Under the pieces are notes generated by a model. It was not told the origin of the DNA. It did no database searches and saw only the letters and a list, made by a program, of their open reading frames with translations. Position numbers and translations under genes: made by a program. Below, piece by piece: positions 1 to 8,860 of a stretch of DNA of 64,000 nt. Each line of letters opens with the position of its first letter. Positions within the stretch are counted from its first letter, which is position 1. Origin of the DNA: Allobosea lupini (lineage in GTDB: Bacteria; Pseudomonadota; Alphaproteobacteria; Rhizobiales; Beijerinckiaceae); the NCBI RefSeq assembly GCF_900109525.1, contig NZ_FOAN01000005.1, positions 454,758 through 518,757 of the forward strand, written 5' to 3'.

Positions 1-88
1 GGCGCGTGCTTTCCTCGAAGGCTTGGCAGAGCCTGGCACGAAGATGCATGTCGCGACACAGGGTGACCTGTTCGGCTGAAGGCTGCAT
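1..88 (-). CDS. Possible N-terminus of an unrecognised gene, cut by the window edge
   Basis: An open frame starts with ATG at 88 and stays open for 29 codons to the window edge. It begins MQPSAEQVTLCRDMHLRA. It lies 15 bp after the stop of the upstream SDR gene on the same strand, so it could be the next gene of that unit. A purine-rich stretch lies just upstream of the ATG. The fragment is too short to place in a family, and a chance open frame is possible in DNA this G+C-rich. Confidence 0.3.
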   Translation of the reverse strand, partial: MQPSAEQVTLCRDMHLRARLCQAFEESTR

Positions 89-103
89 CCCCGCACCCAG
101 GCA

Positions 104-820
104 TCAATATGGAATTCGCGCGCCATCCCAGGCCAGCAATGCGCCGGATTGCTCGCTGGTCGCGTTCTCCAGCACATTGAGCAGGTTCGCCGCGGCATCC
201 TCGGGCGCGAACAACCCGGCATGGGCCTCATTGCTCCGGAAGGGCTTCGACAGGCGCGTCGTGACCGTGCCGGGGTGCAGCGACAGCGCTATGGCCTCGG
301 GGCGCGTCCGCTTCAGCTCGATCGCGAGCGTCCGGATCACCTGATTGAGCGCTGCCTTTGAGGCGCGATAGGCGTACCAGCCGCCCAGCCGGTTGTCCTC
401 GATCGATCCCACGCGCGCCGACAATACGGCGAAGATCGATCGGCCCTGTCGCGGCAGCAGCGGAATGAAATGCTTGGCGATGACGGCAGGTCCGATGGCG
501 TTGACCGCAAAGAGTCGCGCCATCGCGGCCGGATCGATCATCTTCAGCGCCTTCTCGGGATGGATGTCGGTGTCGTGGAGAAGGCCGCTCGCAACGACGA
601 CCAGGCTGACCGGTCCTGCCGACCCGATCGATCCCGCGATCCGTTCGATGCTGGCCTCGTCGGTGATGTCCGCGGTGTGAAAACGGATGACCTCGTGAGG
701 CGCGCAGGACGTCCGCGAAATCCCGTGGACCATCGAATACCGGCCCGACGCGGCGATAGCCTCGGCGAGCGCGCCGCCGATCCCGCCAGAGGCACCGATG
801 ATCACCGCTGCATCTGGCAC
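104..820 (-). CDS. SDR-family oxidoreductase (C-factor-like short-chain dehydrogenase)
   Basis: A 238-residue protein with a classical Rossmann start. The dinucleotide-binding motif GASGGIG is at residues 9-15 and the catalytic YxxxK (Tyr151, Lys155) lies in YRASK, with a conserved Asn-Ala in the middle (NAIGP). Length and motifs fit a cytoplasmic NAD(P)-dependent short-chain dehydrogenase/reductase of the cell-cell signalling C-factor-like type. The substrate cannot be read from the sequence. It is co-directional with the LigT-like gene 36 bp upstream and with the sugar operon, but it may not belong to that pathway. Confidence 0.85.
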   Translation of the reverse strand: MPDAAVIIGASGGIGGALAEAIAASGRYSMVHGISRTSCAPHEVIRFHTADITDEASIERIAGSIGSAGPVSLVVVASGLLHDTDIHPEKALKMIDPAAMARLFAVNAIGPAVIAKHFIPLLPRQGRSIFAVLSARVGSIEDNRLGGWYAYRASKAALNQVIRTLAIELKRTRPEAIALSLHPGTVTTRLSKPFRSNEAHAGLFAPEDAAANLLNVLENATSEQSGALLAWDGARIPY

Positions 821-856
821 GGGCGGATGCCTCCCACACGATCTGTCACGACGGCG

Positions 857-1372
857 TCATCCCTCGAACCCGAATTCACCGGCTGCTTCCCACGGACCTC
901 CACGATAGCGCCAGAGTTGCAGGGCTGTCCCAGTCACGTCGAATGGTTTGAACGCCTCCGACAACCGTCGGTAAAGCGCTTTGGCGGCATCGGCGGGCAC
1001 CTTGTTCTGGATCGTCACATGCGGGCGGAAGGCCTGCGCATCTTGTGGTGTCAGATGAGCAGACCAGCGTCGCGCGATCATCTCCCTAACGTCGATCAGC
1101 TCGCTGCCGCTGACATTGTAGGCCACGCCGTTGCCCAGGAACCGAAGTGAAGGAATCGATAGCTTCAGCGGGCCGGTTCGGCCTGCCACCGATGCCAATT
1201 GCCCAGCGATTTCACTGCAGTGATCGCCCGGCAGATGATGGAACATCGTCAAATGTGCCGGAACGAGATTGCGGCTCGGCGGAAAGTGACGTTCACGCTC
1301 GGAATTGAATCGCACAAAGCTCTGCTGATCCAGACGCAACGTCACGATAAGTGGCGAATCGTCCCTGACCAT
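857..1372 (-). CDS. 2'-5' RNA ligase family (LigT/2H phosphoesterase-like) protein
   Basis: Two HxTx signatures typical of 2H phosphoesterases are present: HLTM at residues 40-43 and HVTI at 118-121, numbered from the start chosen here. I chose the ATG at 1372 because GGGGAG sits about 6 nt upstream and the resulting 171 residues match the family length. The frame can be extended to a TTG at 1516, but that would overlap the GH2 gene and add a low-complexity N-terminus. Members act on 2',5' or cyclic phosphodiesters of RNA or nucleotides. The native substrate here is unknown, and a link to the neighbouring sugar genes is not evident. Confidence 0.8.
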   Translation of the reverse strand: MVRDDSPLIVTLRLDQQSFVRFNSERERHFPPSRNLVPAHLTMFHHLPGDHCSEIAGQLASVAGRTGPLKLSIPSLRFLGNGVAYNVSGSELIDVREMIARRWSAHLTPQDAQAFRPHVTIQNKVPADAAKALYRRLSEAFKPFDVTGTALQLWRYRGGPWEAAGEFGFEG

Positions 1373-1502
1373 CCAGGTCTCCCCTACGCCAAGCGCCATC
1401 GGTTTTTTTGGAGGCTGAGGGTCCGGCAGCATCAGATGCAATGGCCTCGATTCCGAGGACAGGCAACCCTCTCCTGTTGGCGCCTTGCGGTGCTGGTCCG
1501 GC

Positions 1503-3269
1503 TCACCATTCGGCAAAGAGCTCCGTGAGCACTGCGAAGGCCAGCTTTCGGGTCGTCTTGTCCTCGGCGATCAGGCCTTTCCGGTTGAAGCCCTTCTGAA
1601 AGCTGGTCTGGCGGCGCTCGGTCCGGAAATCGTAGAGCAGCCAGGCGGCGATCCCGGCGACGTAAGGTGTCGCTGCCAGCCTTCTCACCTGCTGACGATA
1701 GAACTCGGCCTGCCAGTCCTCCGTGAACAGGACACGGCCAGCCCCCCGGTGGCCGGGCAACGCATCGGCGCCGGTTTCCGAGACGATCACCGGCTTGCCG
1801 GGGGCCGAATTGGCGAGCAGGCGGTCGAGCCCGGAGAAATCCGGTTCGTACCACCCGAAATACTCGTTGAGGCCGATGACATCGAGATGCTCGGCAAGCC
1901 GATCCTCGATGGCGAAAGTCTCGCGGTTGATCAGGCAGGCGGCGCCGATCAGCCGGGTCGGGTCCGCCTTCCTGGCAACCTGCGCGAGCCGCGCCATGAA
2001 GGACAGGCGCGCATCGGTGTCGGCATTCTCGTTGCCGACCCCCCAGAGGATGACGCTGGCCCGGTTGATGTCGCGGGCGATCAGCTCGCGCAACTGGTTC
2101 TCGGCATCGGCATAGGTATCGGGGTTGTCGAAGGCGATCGCCCAGTAGACCGGGATCTCGGCCCAGAGCAGCAGGCCCATCTCGTCGGCGATCCGCGCGA
2201 CGTGCGCATGGTGTGGATAGTGAGACAGGCGCAGGAAGTTGCCGCCGAGTTCCTTGACGTGGCGGAGGCGGCGGCGGACATCGTCTTCCGTCGAGACCTT
2301 GCCGAGCACCAGATCGTCCTCATGGACGCAGACGCCCTTGAGCCAGATCTTCTCGCCATTGAGCAGGATGTCGGTGCCACGGGCCTCGATCGTGCGAAAG
2401 CCGAGGCGCTCGGTGATGCGATCCTCGCCGCAGGAAAACACGGCATCGTAGAGCCGGGGCGCTTCTGGAGACCATGCTTGTCCCGTGAATGGCGTCGTCA
2501 CCTCGCCTTCGCCATCCCTGACGGCAATGGAGAGCGACAGGCCGAGCTCGGGGATGTCGACCCTGGCGGTCGCGTCGACCGTCTCGGATAGTGCGATCGA
2601 GAACCGAATCTGTCGCCCACCGGGCAGCAACGCGGCGCGTGCCTCGCGGATGAACACCGCCGGCAGGCGCATCAGCGAGATCTCGCGGTAAAGCCCGCCA
2701 TAGTTGAACCAGTCGATATGCTGCATCGGCACGCGGACTGGGGAGCGCCGGTTCTCGACCATGACCTGCAGGCGATTGCGGCCATTCCGCAAGGCATCGG
2801 TCACATCGAGGCTGAACGGCGTCGAGCCGCCGCGATGGCCGCCGACATGGATGCCGTTGACGAACACGAGCGCCGCATAATTCGCCGCTCCGATATTGAG
2901 GATCGCCCTTTCGCCGGCGTGGCCGCTTTGCCAGTCGAGATGGCGCGTGTACCAGGCGGCGCCCTCGAAATAGGTCCATTCCGGCTTCAGCAGGTTCCAG
3001 CACGACGGAACGGGCACAAGCTCCCCCGCCTCGATCTCGTAATCGCGCGGCTGCGACCATTGCGACGGCGGCGTCTCGTCGAGCGCAAACCATTTTTGCC
3101 GCAGGCCCTCGTCGAAGAGGTCGAGCGTCAATCGCCAGTCGCCGGCCAGCGACAGCACCGGCCGGCCGTTGACCGGCACATAGGTCGCGGCGCCGGCGAG
3201 CCCGGCAAGATAGGGCCGGGCGTAGTCCTCGTCATGGAGATGATGGAAAGGATCGTCGGCCGCCATCAT
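1503..3269 (-). CDS. Glycoside hydrolase family 2 (beta-glucuronidase/beta-galactosidase type)
   Basis: This 588-residue protein shows the GH2 layout: an N-terminal jelly-roll sugar-binding domain (about 30-200, with FEGAAWYTRH), an immunoglobulin-like middle domain (about 205-295) and a C-terminal TIM barrel. The acid/base Glu414 lies in GVGNEN and the nucleophile Glu498 in VSETGAD. It has no signal peptide, so it should act in the cytoplasm on oligosaccharides brought in by the upstream importer. Its ATG overlaps the stop of the preceding gene (ATGA, 3266-3269), which indicates translational coupling. The size is nearer bacterial beta-glucuronidases than LacZ, but the exact glycosidic specificity cannot be assigned. 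Confidence 0.88.
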   Translation of the reverse strand: MMAADDPFHHLHDEDYARPYLAGLAGAATYVPVNGRPVLSLAGDWRLTLDLFDEGLRQKWFALDETPPSQWSQPRDYEIEAGELVPVPSCWNLLKPEWTYFEGAAWYTRHLDWQSGHAGERAILNIGAANYAALVFVNGIHVGGHRGGSTPFSLDVTDALRNGRNRLQVMVENRRSPVRVPMQHIDWFNYGGLYREISLMRLPAVFIREARAALLPGGRQIRFSIALSETVDATARVDIPELGLSLSIAVRDGEGEVTTPFTGQAWSPEAPRLYDAVFSCGEDRITERLGFRTIEARGTDILLNGEKIWLKGVCVHEDDLVLGKVSTEDDVRRRLRHVKELGGNFLRLSHYPHHAHVARIADEMGLLLWAEIPVYWAIAFDNPDTYADAENQLRELIARDINRASVILWGVGNENADTDARLSFMARLAQVARKADPTRLIGAACLINRETFAIEDRLAEHLDVIGLNEYFGWYEPDFSGLDRLLANSAPGKPVIVSETGADALPGHRGAGRVLFTEDWQAEFYRQQVRRLAATPYVAGIAAWLLYDFRTERRQTSFQKGFNRKGLIAEDKTTRKLAFAVLTELFAEW

Positions 3270-4411
3270 CGCGCTCCGAGCCGGTAGCCGATGCCGATCG
3301 TCCGGCGGAAGCGCCAGTTCCAGCGGCCGGGGAACAGCATATCGGCGATCATCGCGATCGCGATCCAGCGGAACCAGGTCGCGAAGCCGTTGGAAATCCC
3401 TTGCGGCTCCTCATAGCCCTTGACCCAGCCATCCTGCCGGCGGACGCCGGTGCGGACATCGCAGAAGCCGCCATCGGCGTTCTGGTCGGCAAGCAGCGCG
3501 TCGAGCAGGGTGGAGAGCCATTGGCGGCTCTCGTCACGGCGATGGTCGAGCAAGGCGAGGCCGTGGACGAGGACATCGACCGCGTCCACGTCGATGCAGG
3601 CGGAATCGACGCGCGGCGGCAGCGAGAGCACGTAGTCCACCGAGCGGTCGAAGGCGGCAGGGATGCGGCCTTCGTGATACCAGATATGGAAATTGTGCAT
3701 CGAGCCGGCGAAGGCGTGCAGCAGGCGCGTCGGGTCGGAGAGCTGGCCGACGCCCCAGAAGCCGGTGCTGGGCTCGCGGTTGCGGTCGTGCCAGCCATAG
3801 AGAATCTCGAGCGCGGCATCGACGCGTGCCCGCATCGCGGCATCCCCGTCCCGCCGCAGGAGCAGGAAGAAGCCCGCCAGGTTGACGATGTTGTTGCCCT
3901 CCTGCCAGGGGTCGTTGAGGTCGCGATCGGCCAGCCAGGCCTTGAGTTTCAGCGGATCGAGGAAGGGCTTGGCGAAAGCCAGGTTCGGCCGCCGGCCCGG
4001 TTTCAGGGCATCGATGGCGCCGAGCGTGTAATTGGTGACGTGGAAGTCGATATAGCGCCAGGTCTCGTCCCGATCGGGCTTCTTGAACACGGCTTCGCCG
4101 GTCATGCCGGGCACGCGGACGATGCCGTCGAGGCGGCGGTGCCCTTCAAGCCAGGTGACGAGCGCGGCCCTCTCGCCCTCGGAATAGCCGCCGAGCCCGC
4201 CGATCAGGTCGAGGCACATGATGCCGTTATAGGTGCCGTAGAGGTTGACGCCCGGCCAGTCCGCGGGATCCTGCGCGGCCGAAATGCGCATGACGCCGCG
4301 CGGCGCACCCGGCACCTGCATCGTGGCGAACCAGTCGAGCGAGCGCCGCCTCGCGGCCTCGATCGCGGCCGTGCGGCTGGTCTGCGATATCGCATCGTAC
4401 ATCAGGCTCAT
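3266..4411 (-). CDS. Unrecognised 381-aa protein, alpha/alpha-toroid (terpenoid-cyclase-like) appearance
   Basis: I set the start at the ATG at 4411 because it overlaps the permease stop as ATGA (4408-4411). The same frame is open further upstream, but there it lies inside the permease gene. The protein is rich in helical segments with Trp/Asp/Gly turns (DPADWPGVNLYGTYNG, QNADGGFCD, GTGFWG-like repeats), which recalls the alpha/alpha-toroid fold of terpenoid cyclases, prenyltransferases and several polysaccharide lyases. No diagnostic DXDD or lyase catalytic motif is clear. Being coupled between a sugar importer and a GH2 enzyme, it may process the imported glycan, but this is inference from position only. 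Confidence 0.6.
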   Translation of the reverse strand: MSLMYDAISQTSRTAAIEAARRRSLDWFATMQVPGAPRGVMRISAAQDPADWPGVNLYGTYNGIMCLDLIGGLGGYSEGERAALVTWLEGHRRLDGIVRVPGMTGEAVFKKPDRDETWRYIDFHVTNYTLGAIDALKPGRRPNLAFAKPFLDPLKLKAWLADRDLNDPWQEGNNIVNLAGFFLLLRRDGDAAMRARVDAALEILYGWHDRNREPSTGFWGVGQLSDPTRLLHAFAGSMHNFHIWYHEGRIPAAFDRSVDYVLSLPPRVDSACIDVDAVDVLVHGLALLDHRRDESRQWLSTLLDALLADQNADGGFCDVRTGVRRQDGWVKGYEEPQGISNGFATWFRWIAIAMIADMLFPGRWNWRFRRTIGIGYRLGAR

Positions 4412-5262
4412 CCCTTGACTGCCCCGCTCGCCATGCCCGCCATCACCCGTTTCTGGGCGAGCAGGAACAGCCCGGCCACCGGCAGCGTGGTGATCACGGC
4501 GAGCGCCATGATTCCCTGGAAATTGGCCCCCAACTCGGTGTTCATCGACAGGAGCGCCACCGGGAGCGTGTAGGTGTCGGGCGTCTTCGAGATCACCAGC
4601 ACCGGGAACCACTGGGCCCAGTTGAGCAGGAAGGTGATCAGCGCGACCGTCGCCGTGATCGAGGACGCCATCGGCAGGACGATGCGGAACAGGATCTGCG
4701 TCTCGTTGGCGCCGTCGATGATCGCGGCCTCGATGACCTCGCCCGGAATCTTCCGGAAGAACTGCTCGAACAGGAAGAACTGGATCGGGCCGAGCGCCAG
4801 GAAGAGCACGATGCCGGCATAGGAGCCGAGCAGGCCGAGCTTGAACATCACCAGATAGACCGGGATCACCAGCAGCATGTAGGGGTACATGATCGTGACG
4901 AGGAAGCCGTAGCGCAGCGCGGTGAACCCGGGCAGCTGCGGCTTGCGCGTCAGCGCATACGCGCCGAGCGCGGTGACGACGACGCTCAGCACCGTCGAGG
5001 CCGTGGTGATCGCCAGCGAATTGGCGATGTAGCGCACCAGCGAGACGCCGCCGAGGCTGGCGATCTCCGTGAAGATCGAGAAGTCCAGCGTCTCGGGCAA
5101 CAGCCGCAGCGGATCGTCCATGATCGCCCGCGTCGAGCGGAAGGCGCTGACCAGCATCCACCAGTAGGGGTAGAGGAAAGCCAGGCCGACCAGTCCGGCG
5201 AAGACGTAGGCGACGATCTGGAGCGGCCGGCTGACCCGCGTCATCTGCACAGCGGCACTCAT
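4408..5262 (-). CDS. Carbohydrate ABC transporter permease (MalG/UgpE type)
   Basis: A 284-residue inner-membrane permease with about six hydrophobic segments and the EAA loop typical of binding-protein-dependent permeases (EVIEAAIIDGANETQI, around residues 180-195). The N-terminal FLYPYWWMLVSAF and C-terminal LLAQKRVMAGMASGAVKG are hallmarks of the CUT1 MalG-like partner. It overlaps the MalF-type gene upstream by 4 bp and the next gene downstream by 4 bp. It should pair with the permease at 5259-6149. The operon encodes no ATPase, so an MsmX/UgpC-like ATPase from elsewhere is presumably shared. Confidence 0.93.
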   Translation of the reverse strand: MSAAVQMTRVSRPLQIVAYVFAGLVGLAFLYPYWWMLVSAFRSTRAIMDDPLRLLPETLDFSIFTEIASLGGVSLVRYIANSLAITTASTVLSVVVTALGAYALTRKPQLPGFTALRYGFLVTIMYPYMLLVIPVYLVMFKLGLLGSYAGIVLFLALGPIQFFLFEQFFRKIPGEVIEAAIIDGANETQILFRIVLPMASSITATVALITFLLNWAQWFPVLVISKTPDTYTLPVALLSMNTELGANFQGIMALAVITTLPVAGLFLLAQKRVMAGMASGAVKG

Positions 5263-6149
5263 CGCGCGGCCTCCCTGTCACCCAGGCGATAGATCGTCAG
5301 CGAGATACCGATCACGATCAGGAAGAGGACGCTCGCCATCGCCGTCGCCTCGCCATAGCGGCCCTGATCGAAGAGCTGATAGGCGTAGTAGGAGACGAAG
5401 TTGGTCGCCTCGTTCGGCCCGCCCTTGGTCATCACCACGACGACGGTGAAGGTCTTCAGGAACTGGATCAGCGCATAGACGGTGTTGATGATGAAGGCGG
5501 GCTTGAGCTGCGGCAGGATCACATAGCGCCAGCGCTGCCAGGCCGTGGCGCCGTCGACATGCGCGGCCTCCTCGAGCGCCCGGTCGCGGATGGCGAGGTT
5601 GGCGTGGAAGATCAGCATGTAGAAGCCGGCATGGTGCCAGAGCTCGGCGATCAGGAGGGAGATCATCGCCGTCGGGCCGGTGGTCAGCCCGGCGAAGGCC
5701 GGCAGGCCGATGGTGTCGAGCAGCGCGTTGATCGCGCCGAACGAGCGATCGTAGAGCCAGCGCCAGACGACGTAGCCGGCGACGTCCGGCGTCACCACCG
5801 GCAGGAACAGCGCCAGGCGCAGGAGCAGGCCGCCGCGCTTCAGGAGCGGTGAATCGATCAGCACCGCCATGCCGAAGGCGAAGCCGACATTCGCGGCGAC
5901 CGCCACCGCCGTATAGAGGAAGGTGCGCAGCAGCGAGGCCAAGAAGGCCGGATCGGCGAAGATCGCGGCGTAATTGGCGAAGCCGACATAGGTCGGGTTC
6001 GGCCGCAGCGCCGTCGCCGATGCGGTGAACGACACCATGATCGACAGCACGATCGGCCAGACGCCGAACAGGATCGTGAGCACCGCAAAGGGCAGGACGA
6101 AGAGATAGAAGATCCGGTTATGCCAGACCGTTTCAAGGGTCGTGGTCAT
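5259..6149 (-). CDS. Carbohydrate ABC transporter permease (MalF/UgpA type)
   Basis: A 296-residue integral membrane protein. It starts with a short cytoplasmic tail and a long hydrophobic segment (RIFYLFVLPFAVLTILFGVWP), then carries the EAA motif EEAAHVDGATAWQRW at about residue 200 that docks to the ATPase. This is the CUT1 MalF-like half of the importer. Its stop overlaps the start of the MalG-like gene by 4 bp. The 74-bp gap to the binding-protein gene upstream is normal for these operons and may hold an attenuating structure, though I see no clear hairpin. Confidence 0.93.
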   Translation of the reverse strand: MTTTLETVWHNRIFYLFVLPFAVLTILFGVWPIVLSIMVSFTASATALRPNPTYVGFANYAAIFADPAFLASLLRTFLYTAVAVAANVGFAFGMAVLIDSPLLKRGGLLLRLALFLPVVTPDVAGYVVWRWLYDRSFGAINALLDTIGLPAFAGLTTGPTAMISLLIAELWHHAGFYMLIFHANLAIRDRALEEAAHVDGATAWQRWRYVILPQLKPAFIINTVYALIQFLKTFTVVVVMTKGGPNEATNFVSYYAYQLFDQGRYGEATAMASVLFLIVIGISLTIYRLGDREAAR

Positions 6150-6223
6150 GCTTGTCTGCCCTTCGGAAGGAGGTTCGGCCGCGGGCCGCGCGAAGCGGCC
6201 CGCAATCGCGAGGTCGGCTAAGG

Positions 6224-7507
6224 CTATTTGGCCTTCAGCTTCGCCGCGAGCTCTCGCATTTCCTTGGCCGTCTCGGCGATGAACGGCTTCCAGTCCGCCG
6301 GCGGCTTGGCGATGCCGGAAAGCAGCTTCTTGTGGAAGGCCGCCTCCAGCTCCGGATAGAAGGAATGCACCGCCTCGGGGAAATCATAGGCGATGAGCGG
6401 CGCCTCGGCCTTGGCGAAGTATTGCGAGCGAGGCGACAGTGCGGCGACGTCGAGATCGGCACGCACGGCGGCGCCGACATTGTCGAGCGAGGCCTGCTGG
6501 GCCGCCTTGGTCAGCATGAACTGCGCGAACTCCTGCGCCAGCGCCTTGTTGGGCGCGTTCTCGGGGATGGCGATGCCGCGCATGCCGCCGATGACGACGT
6601 AGTTGGTCTCGCCGGCTGCGAATTTCGGCCATTTGCCGACGATGAAGTCGCCGTTGAGGACCTTCTCCCCGTCCCATTTCTTCACATTCCAGTCGCCCAC
6701 GCGGAACATGCCGCCGCGGCCGCCCTCGATCACCTGGTACATCTCGGTGAAGGAGTGGTTGATCGTGTCCGGCGCGACGAACTTGTAGCTCGTATAGGTC
6801 TTGAGGAACTCCTCGAGCACCGCCGCATGGCGCGGCTCGTCGATGGTGATGTTGCCTGCGGGGTCGATCAGCGTGTGGCGCAGGCCGGTGCCGAAGCTGA
6901 AGAGATCGAGGATGTGGATGAGGTCGCGCGGCTTGGCCGCCTCGAGCGCGAAGCCGAAGGTGTCGGCCTTGCCGTTACCGTCGGGGTCGTTGTCGCGGAA
7001 CTTGGCCGCGACGCGCTTGGCATCCTCCCAGGTCTCGGGGAAGGTCTCGCCGAGCTTGTCGAGCCAGCTCTTGCGCACGCCGAAGCCCATCTGCACACGC
7101 TGGATCGGGATGATGATCTGCCGGTCCTTGTAGGTCGCGACCTTGAGATCGTCCTCGGTGAGGAAGGCCTTGTCGGTGATCTTGCCAAGCACCGGCTTGA
7201 GGTCCGAGACCTTGCCGGTCTGATCCTGGATGCGAATGACGCGCTCGTAATTGTTGTAGATCAGGTCCGGCGCCGAATCGGTGTTCAGCGCGCTGATGAC
7301 GCGGCCGAACCACTGGTCGGTCGGGTAGCTGAGCGACTTCACCGTCACGCCCGGCCGCTGCTTGGCGAATTCGGCGGACATCGCCTCGAACCATTTCAGG
7401 CCGTTGTCGCCGAGATCGTGCCAGACGGTCAGCGTCTGCGCGGCCGAGGGCAGCGCACCCGCCATCACGATACCCGCGGCGGCGGCAATCCGTTTCAAGA
7501 ACCTCAT
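6224..7507 (-). CDS. Sugar ABC transporter periplasmic binding protein (family 1, CUT1)
   Basis: A 427-residue secreted protein. A Sec signal peptide (MRFLKRIAAAAGIVMAGALPSAAQ, then TLTVW) opens the mature family-1 solute-binding fold with the usual LTVWHDLGDNGLKWFE start and a C-terminal helix-rich lobe. GGGAGGAAGCG precedes the ATG at 7507 and supports this start. It is the first gene of the sugar operon and carries the specificity for an unidentified mono- or oligosaccharide. The perfect LacI-type palindrome at 7564-7579 lies about 60 bp upstream, so repression relieved by a sugar is likely. Confidence 0.93.
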   Translation of the reverse strand: MRFLKRIAAAAGIVMAGALPSAAQTLTVWHDLGDNGLKWFEAMSAEFAKQRPGVTVKSLSYPTDQWFGRVISALNTDSAPDLIYNNYERVIRIQDQTGKVSDLKPVLGKITDKAFLTEDDLKVATYKDRQIIIPIQRVQMGFGVRKSWLDKLGETFPETWEDAKRVAAKFRDNDPDGNGKADTFGFALEAAKPRDLIHILDLFSFGTGLRHTLIDPAGNITIDEPRHAAVLEEFLKTYTSYKFVAPDTINHSFTEMYQVIEGGRGGMFRVGDWNVKKWDGEKVLNGDFIVGKWPKFAAGETNYVVIGGMRGIAIPENAPNKALAQEFAQFMLTKAAQQASLDNVGAAVRADLDVAALSPRSQYFAKAEAPLIAYDFPEAVHSFYPELEAAFHKKLLSGIAKPPADWKPFIAETAKEMRELAAKLKAK

Positions 7508-7563
7508 CGCTTCCTCCCGTGAACGCTATTTGGCTGCGCTCTTCTGCAGTGCTGTCTTGTTGA

Positions 7564-7579
7564 GGGTAAACGTTTACCC
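7564..7579. promoter_or_regulatory. LacI-family operator, perfect 16-bp palindrome
   Basis: The sequence GGGTAAACGTTTACCC is fully self-complementary and has the central CG of LacI/GalR operators. It sits between the divergent binding-protein gene (start 7507, minus) and the LacI-type regulator (plus), so one site could control both. That a LacI protein is encoded next to it makes it the likely cognate site; binding is inferred. Confidence 0.85.
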
Positions 7580-7639
7580 TTGCCGTACCCTATGACCTCT
7601 CGCTATAAAAGCGCAAGTGTTTTTGTGGCCCTGGACCGA

Positions 7640-8674
7640 ATGACGGCGATGACGATGCGGCGCACGGCGCTCAAGCCGGCCGATGCCCAGCAGGCATCGA
7701 TCGCCAATGTGGCCGAGCGGGCCGGTGTCTCGATCGCGACCGTCTCCCGGGTCCTGAACGGCATCGCGAACAAGGCCTCTGCCGAGACGGTCGCCAGGGT
7801 CAGGCAGGCGGTGGCCGAGCTCGACTATCGCCCTTCGAGTGCCGGCAAATCACTGCGGCAGAGGCAAAGCCGGCTGGTTGCCGTGCTGGCGGCCAACCTC
7901 GCCAACCCGACCATGGCGGCGATCGCCGCCTCGACCGAAGTGGCGCTGCGCGAGCAGGGGCTGGTCATGGTTCTCTGCGACACGCATGACGATCCCATGC
8001 TCCAGGACGAATACCTGCGCGAGATGCGGGCGCAGCAGGCTCGCGCCATCGTTTTCCTAGGAGCAGTTGCGAGTCCGATGCTTGACCTGGTGCGAGGTGG
8101 CCCAACGCCCCTCATCTTCGTCAATCGCCGTGACCCCGGCGAGCCAAATTGCGACTTCGTCGGCATCGACAATGCGCAGGCGGGTCGTGACGTCGCCGCG
8201 CATGCGTTGGCGCAGGGTATCAGACGACCGGCACTGATCCACGCACCGCTTGCCTCATCGGCGACGCGGGCGCGGGTGGAAGCCGTTATCGGGAGTTTCG
8301 CCGCGGCAGGCTTTCCGATTCCGCCCTCGCTGGTTCTCGGACCGGCGGAGAAGGAGCATCTGGCGCTTGGTTATGCTGCTGCCAACCTGTTGGAGCGCGG
8401 TGGCGCCGAGCACGACGCGCTGATCTGCACCGGCGACCTGATCGCCTTTGGCGCGCACCGCTTCATCGAGGAGAGCCCCCATTCGGCTTCCCTGCCCATC
8501 TACGGTTTCGACGACAATCCGCTCAACGACTGGGTCGCTCCCTGGTTGTCCTCAGTTCTCATCCCCTATGGCACCTTCGGCCGGGCGGTAGCCGAACTCA
8601 TTACGGACGATCGAGAGGGGGCCGACCGCCAGCGCGTGCTGCCACACCGACTGATCGAGCGAAGGCGGTCATAG
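7640..8674 (+). CDS. LacI-family transcriptional regulator of the sugar operon
   Basis: The N-terminus holds a textbook LacI helix-turn-helix (ASIANVAERAGVSIATVSRV) followed by the hinge helix and a periplasmic-binding-protein-like effector domain (about residues 65-340). The start is uncertain: the frame is open from a TTG at 7580 next to the operator, with ATGs at 7592, 7640, 7649 and 7655. The last three give the usual short leader before the HTH; I use 7640. It is divergent from the CUT1 operon with the palindrome 7564-7579 between them, so it most likely represses both itself and the operon until a sugar ligand binds. Confidence 0.92.
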   Translation: MTAMTMRRTALKPADAQQASIANVAERAGVSIATVSRVLNGIANKASAETVARVRQAVAELDYRPSSAGKSLRQRQSRLVAVLAANLANPTMAAIAASTEVALREQGLVMVLCDTHDDPMLQDEYLREMRAQQARAIVFLGAVASPMLDLVRGGPTPLIFVNRRDPGEPNCDFVGIDNAQAGRDVAAHALAQGIRRPALIHAPLASSATRARVEAVIGSFAAAGFPIPPSLVLGPAEKEHLALGYAAANLLERGGAEHDALICTGDLIAFGAHRFIEESPHSASLPIYGFDDNPLNDWVAPWLSSVLIPYGTFGRAVAELITDDREGADRQRVLPHRLIERRRS

Positions 8675-8831
8675 GTAACGCTTCGCCTTTGTGAATGCAG
8701 CCGCGCATTTCACGCCGACATCGCGCCTCATGAAGATGGAAGGGGATTATCGTGATTGCCGGCGGCGGATGAATTTTCCGAGCGCCTGCCGATTTGATCT
8801 TGCACGGCGGTCTCCGCGCAGCTAACTGCGT

Positions 8832-8845
8832 AACACTATAACGTT
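8832..8845. promoter_or_regulatory. Imperfect palindrome AAC-N2-TATA-N2-GTT upstream of the importer
   Basis: The 14-bp element AACACTATAACGTT lies 20-35 bp upstream of the binding-protein start at 8861/8867, at promoter distance. Ten of 14 positions are symmetric. It resembles AT-rich boxes of Fur-superfamily regulators such as Zur, but the match is partial and TATAAC may simply be a -10 box. A small hairpin, CGCAG-CTAA-CTGCG, precedes it at about 8817-8830. Confidence 0.3.
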
Positions 8846-8860
8846 TCATGTAGCGGAGTT

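Noticed and set aside
3401..4573. Long plus-strand open frame opposite the toroid-like and permease genes
   Set aside because: Antisense shadow of two overlapping genes supported by ATGA junctions and membrane motifs.
8817..8860. Riboswitch upstream of the family-5 importer
   Set aside because: Only one small hairpin is visible before the start; the leader is too short and lacks conserved core motifs of metal or cobalamin riboswitches.
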